Source of the DNA: Deltaproteobacteria bacterium
GTDB lineage: Bacteria > Bdellovibrionota_C > UBA2361 > JAAYZI01
Assembly (NCBI GenBank): GCA_012514925.1
Contig: JAAYZI010000357.1
Location: forward strand, 1 to 6,495
DNA length: 6,495 bases
Direction: 5' to 3'
Below the pieces are notes generated by a model, which worked only from the letters and a program-made list of their open reading frames with translations, was not told where the DNA came from and made no database searches. How positions within the stretch are numbered: position 1 is the first letter of the stretch; every line of letters begins with the position of its first letter. Positions 5,443-6,495 of the stretch are shown here, piece after piece. The translations under genes and the position numbers were made by a program.

Positions 5443-6495
5443 CTACAAGCGCGGGTCTACTGGTTCGCTCTCTAGCGCCAACACGCCAAAAACGCACTCG
5501 TGCACTCTTCTTAGTGGCTCACGGGCAACAAACCGTTGTAAGGATTCAATGCCAAGGGCAAATTCTCGTAGGGCAAGCGAGCGTTTTGACGACAGGCCCC
5601 TTGCTCTAAGACGCTGTAAGTTTTCTAGCGCCGTATATTCCGGCCCGTAAATAATCCGCAGGTACTCCCGACCACGGCATTTTACTGCTGGCTGTATTAA
5701 CCCTTTCTTTGTTTGAACGATAAACTGCAAGGGCTTGATAACCATGCCTTCGCCACCACTACCAGTAAGCTCAAGCCACCAATCTACAGCCTTCTGAATA
5801 TTAGTCTCATCTTGAAGATTAACCGGCAACCACGGGGTCTTTAACAAGAGTTTGCTGTCAAAATTACAGAACTCGGCAATCTCATCCATATGCCACTGAT
5901 GAGTCTTATCTGAGTGGACAGCACTCTCGGTGGCCAAGATATGGAAAGGGGCAAGTTTCAGGTCATCCAACGAATTCACGCTCCAGCAATAACTTTGGTA
6001 ACTTTTAATAAAGTCGGTAACCATTGCTTGTCTGGATTTGACTTTATTAAGCAACGTCACCAGCTCAGAATTACGGGAAGCTCCAAGGGCCAACGTCTTT
6101 GCAGCGGATTCTAATGAAGCAAGACCAGATGAGCCAACTGCAGCATACTGGCTTCTAAGCAGCTCTTGGGCTTTGAACGACCACGGCATTAGCTCACAAT
6201 CGAGACAAACCCACTCTGTACCAAACCGAGTCCAAAAATCTGCTTGCGTAAGTGCCGAGTGAACACGGGCCAAAAGTCCTGCTTCAAGCTCCGGTGCATC
6301 AAGAAATTTTCGGCCTGTTCGGGTATAGCAAATTCCAATGGTCCCATCGTTTACTCCAAATCGTTCGCGGGCGGCATCAGCGCTTCGGCATACAATCACA
6401 ACAGCACGGGAACCCATGTGCTTTTGTTCGCAGATAATTTCGTACACGCCTGCAGATGAAAAATACTCGAATGCTTCTCGTGGATGCTCAAGAAA
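5443..6495 (-). CDS. pnkp: Polynucleotide kinase-phosphatase, C-terminal RNA ligase domain (partial, 5' end outside window)
   Basis: The 350 visible residues are the C-terminal adenylyltransferase/ligase part of bacterial Pnkp, the RNA-repair enzyme that heals broken ends with an N-terminal kinase and a central 2',3'-phosphatase and activates them for sealing with its Hen1 partner. Counting from the first codon at 6495, the nucleotidyltransferase motifs are in order: motif I KHMGSR with the AMP-accepting Lys25, CELMPW (100-105), KLAPFH (180-185), GGEGMVIKP (247-255) and VKCRGREYLR (about 271-280). The roughly 75 residues between CELMPW and KLAPFH fit the helical insert known in this family. 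The protein ends naturally in SEPVDPRL followed by TAG. The open frame continues past the GTG at 6447 to the window edge with family-like sequence (LEHPREAFEYF), so that GTG is internal. The kinase and phosphatase domains and any hen1 gene would lie to the right. Confidence 0.93.
   Translation of the reverse strand, partial: FLEHPREAFEYFSSAGVYEIICEQKHMGSRAVVIVCRSADAARERFGVNDGTIGICYTRTGRKFLDAPELEAGLLARVHSALTQADFWTRFGTEWVCLDCELMPWSFKAQELLRSQYAAVGSSGLASLESAAKTLALGASRNSELVTLLNKVKSRQAMVTDFIKSYQSYCWSVNSLDDLKLAPFHILATESAVHSDKTHQWHMDEIAEFCNFDSKLLLKTPWLPVNLQDETNIQKAVDWWLELTGSGGEGMVIKPLQFIVQTKKGLIQPAVKCRGREYLRIIYGPEYTALENLQRLRARGLSSKRSLALREFALGIESLQRFVAREPLRRVHECVFGVLALESEPVDPRL

Noticed and set aside
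6445..6447. GTG at 6447 as the start of a complete 334-residue protein
   Set aside because: The frame stays open to the window edge, and the preceding codons match the expected Pnkp sequence leading into motif I, so the gene is truncated by the window rather than starting here.

Overview
The window reads as a Gram-negative chromosome segment of moderate GC content. Two envelope enzymes with signal peptides, a PBP4-type peptidase and an MltD-type lytic transglycosylase, imply a periplasm. The Thermus/proteobacterial-style 7Fe ferredoxin and IS66-like ends do not fix the lineage. I cannot name the organism; a deltaproteobacterial or related lineage would be a guess.

Layout. Bases 1-107 look like the outer end of an IS66-type insertion sequence that runs out of the window on the left. 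A complete class I mannose-6-phosphate isomerase gene (manA, +, 171-1388) follows. It converges on a compact minus-strand operon read from right to left: ferredoxin (fdxA, 4739-4398), D-Ala-D-Ala carboxypeptidase/endopeptidase (dacB, 4380-2986, TTG start) and LysM lytic transglycosylase (mltD, 2989-1400). The last two overlap by four bases. A 354-base stretch without a convincing gene (4740-5093) holds a strong minus-strand intrinsic terminator and the promoter of a plus-strand tRNA-Cys(GCA) gene (5094-5169). Bases 5170-5442 hold a perfect 30-bp palindrome and a 130-bp remnant with IS66-like inverted ends. The remnant stops four bases from the stop codon of the last gene, a minus-strand pnkp cut by the right edge (5443-6495), of which only the C-terminal RNA ligase/adenylyltransferase part is visible.

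How the genes relate. DacB and MltD both cut peptidoglycan, one at peptide cross-links and the other at glycan strands, and their coupling suggests co-production for wall remodelling. ManA interconverts fructose-6-P and mannose-6-P and could feed mannose-containing surface glycans; this link is inference only. Pnkp is the end-healing and sealing enzyme of the bacterial Pnkp/Hen1 RNA repair system. Its partner hen1 and its own kinase and phosphatase domains are not in the window. The most notable region is the junction tRNA-Cys / palindrome / IS66-like remnant / pnkp. Nothing here proves a wholly new system; the pnkp locus is a known type of RNA repair system at a mobile-element-scarred site.
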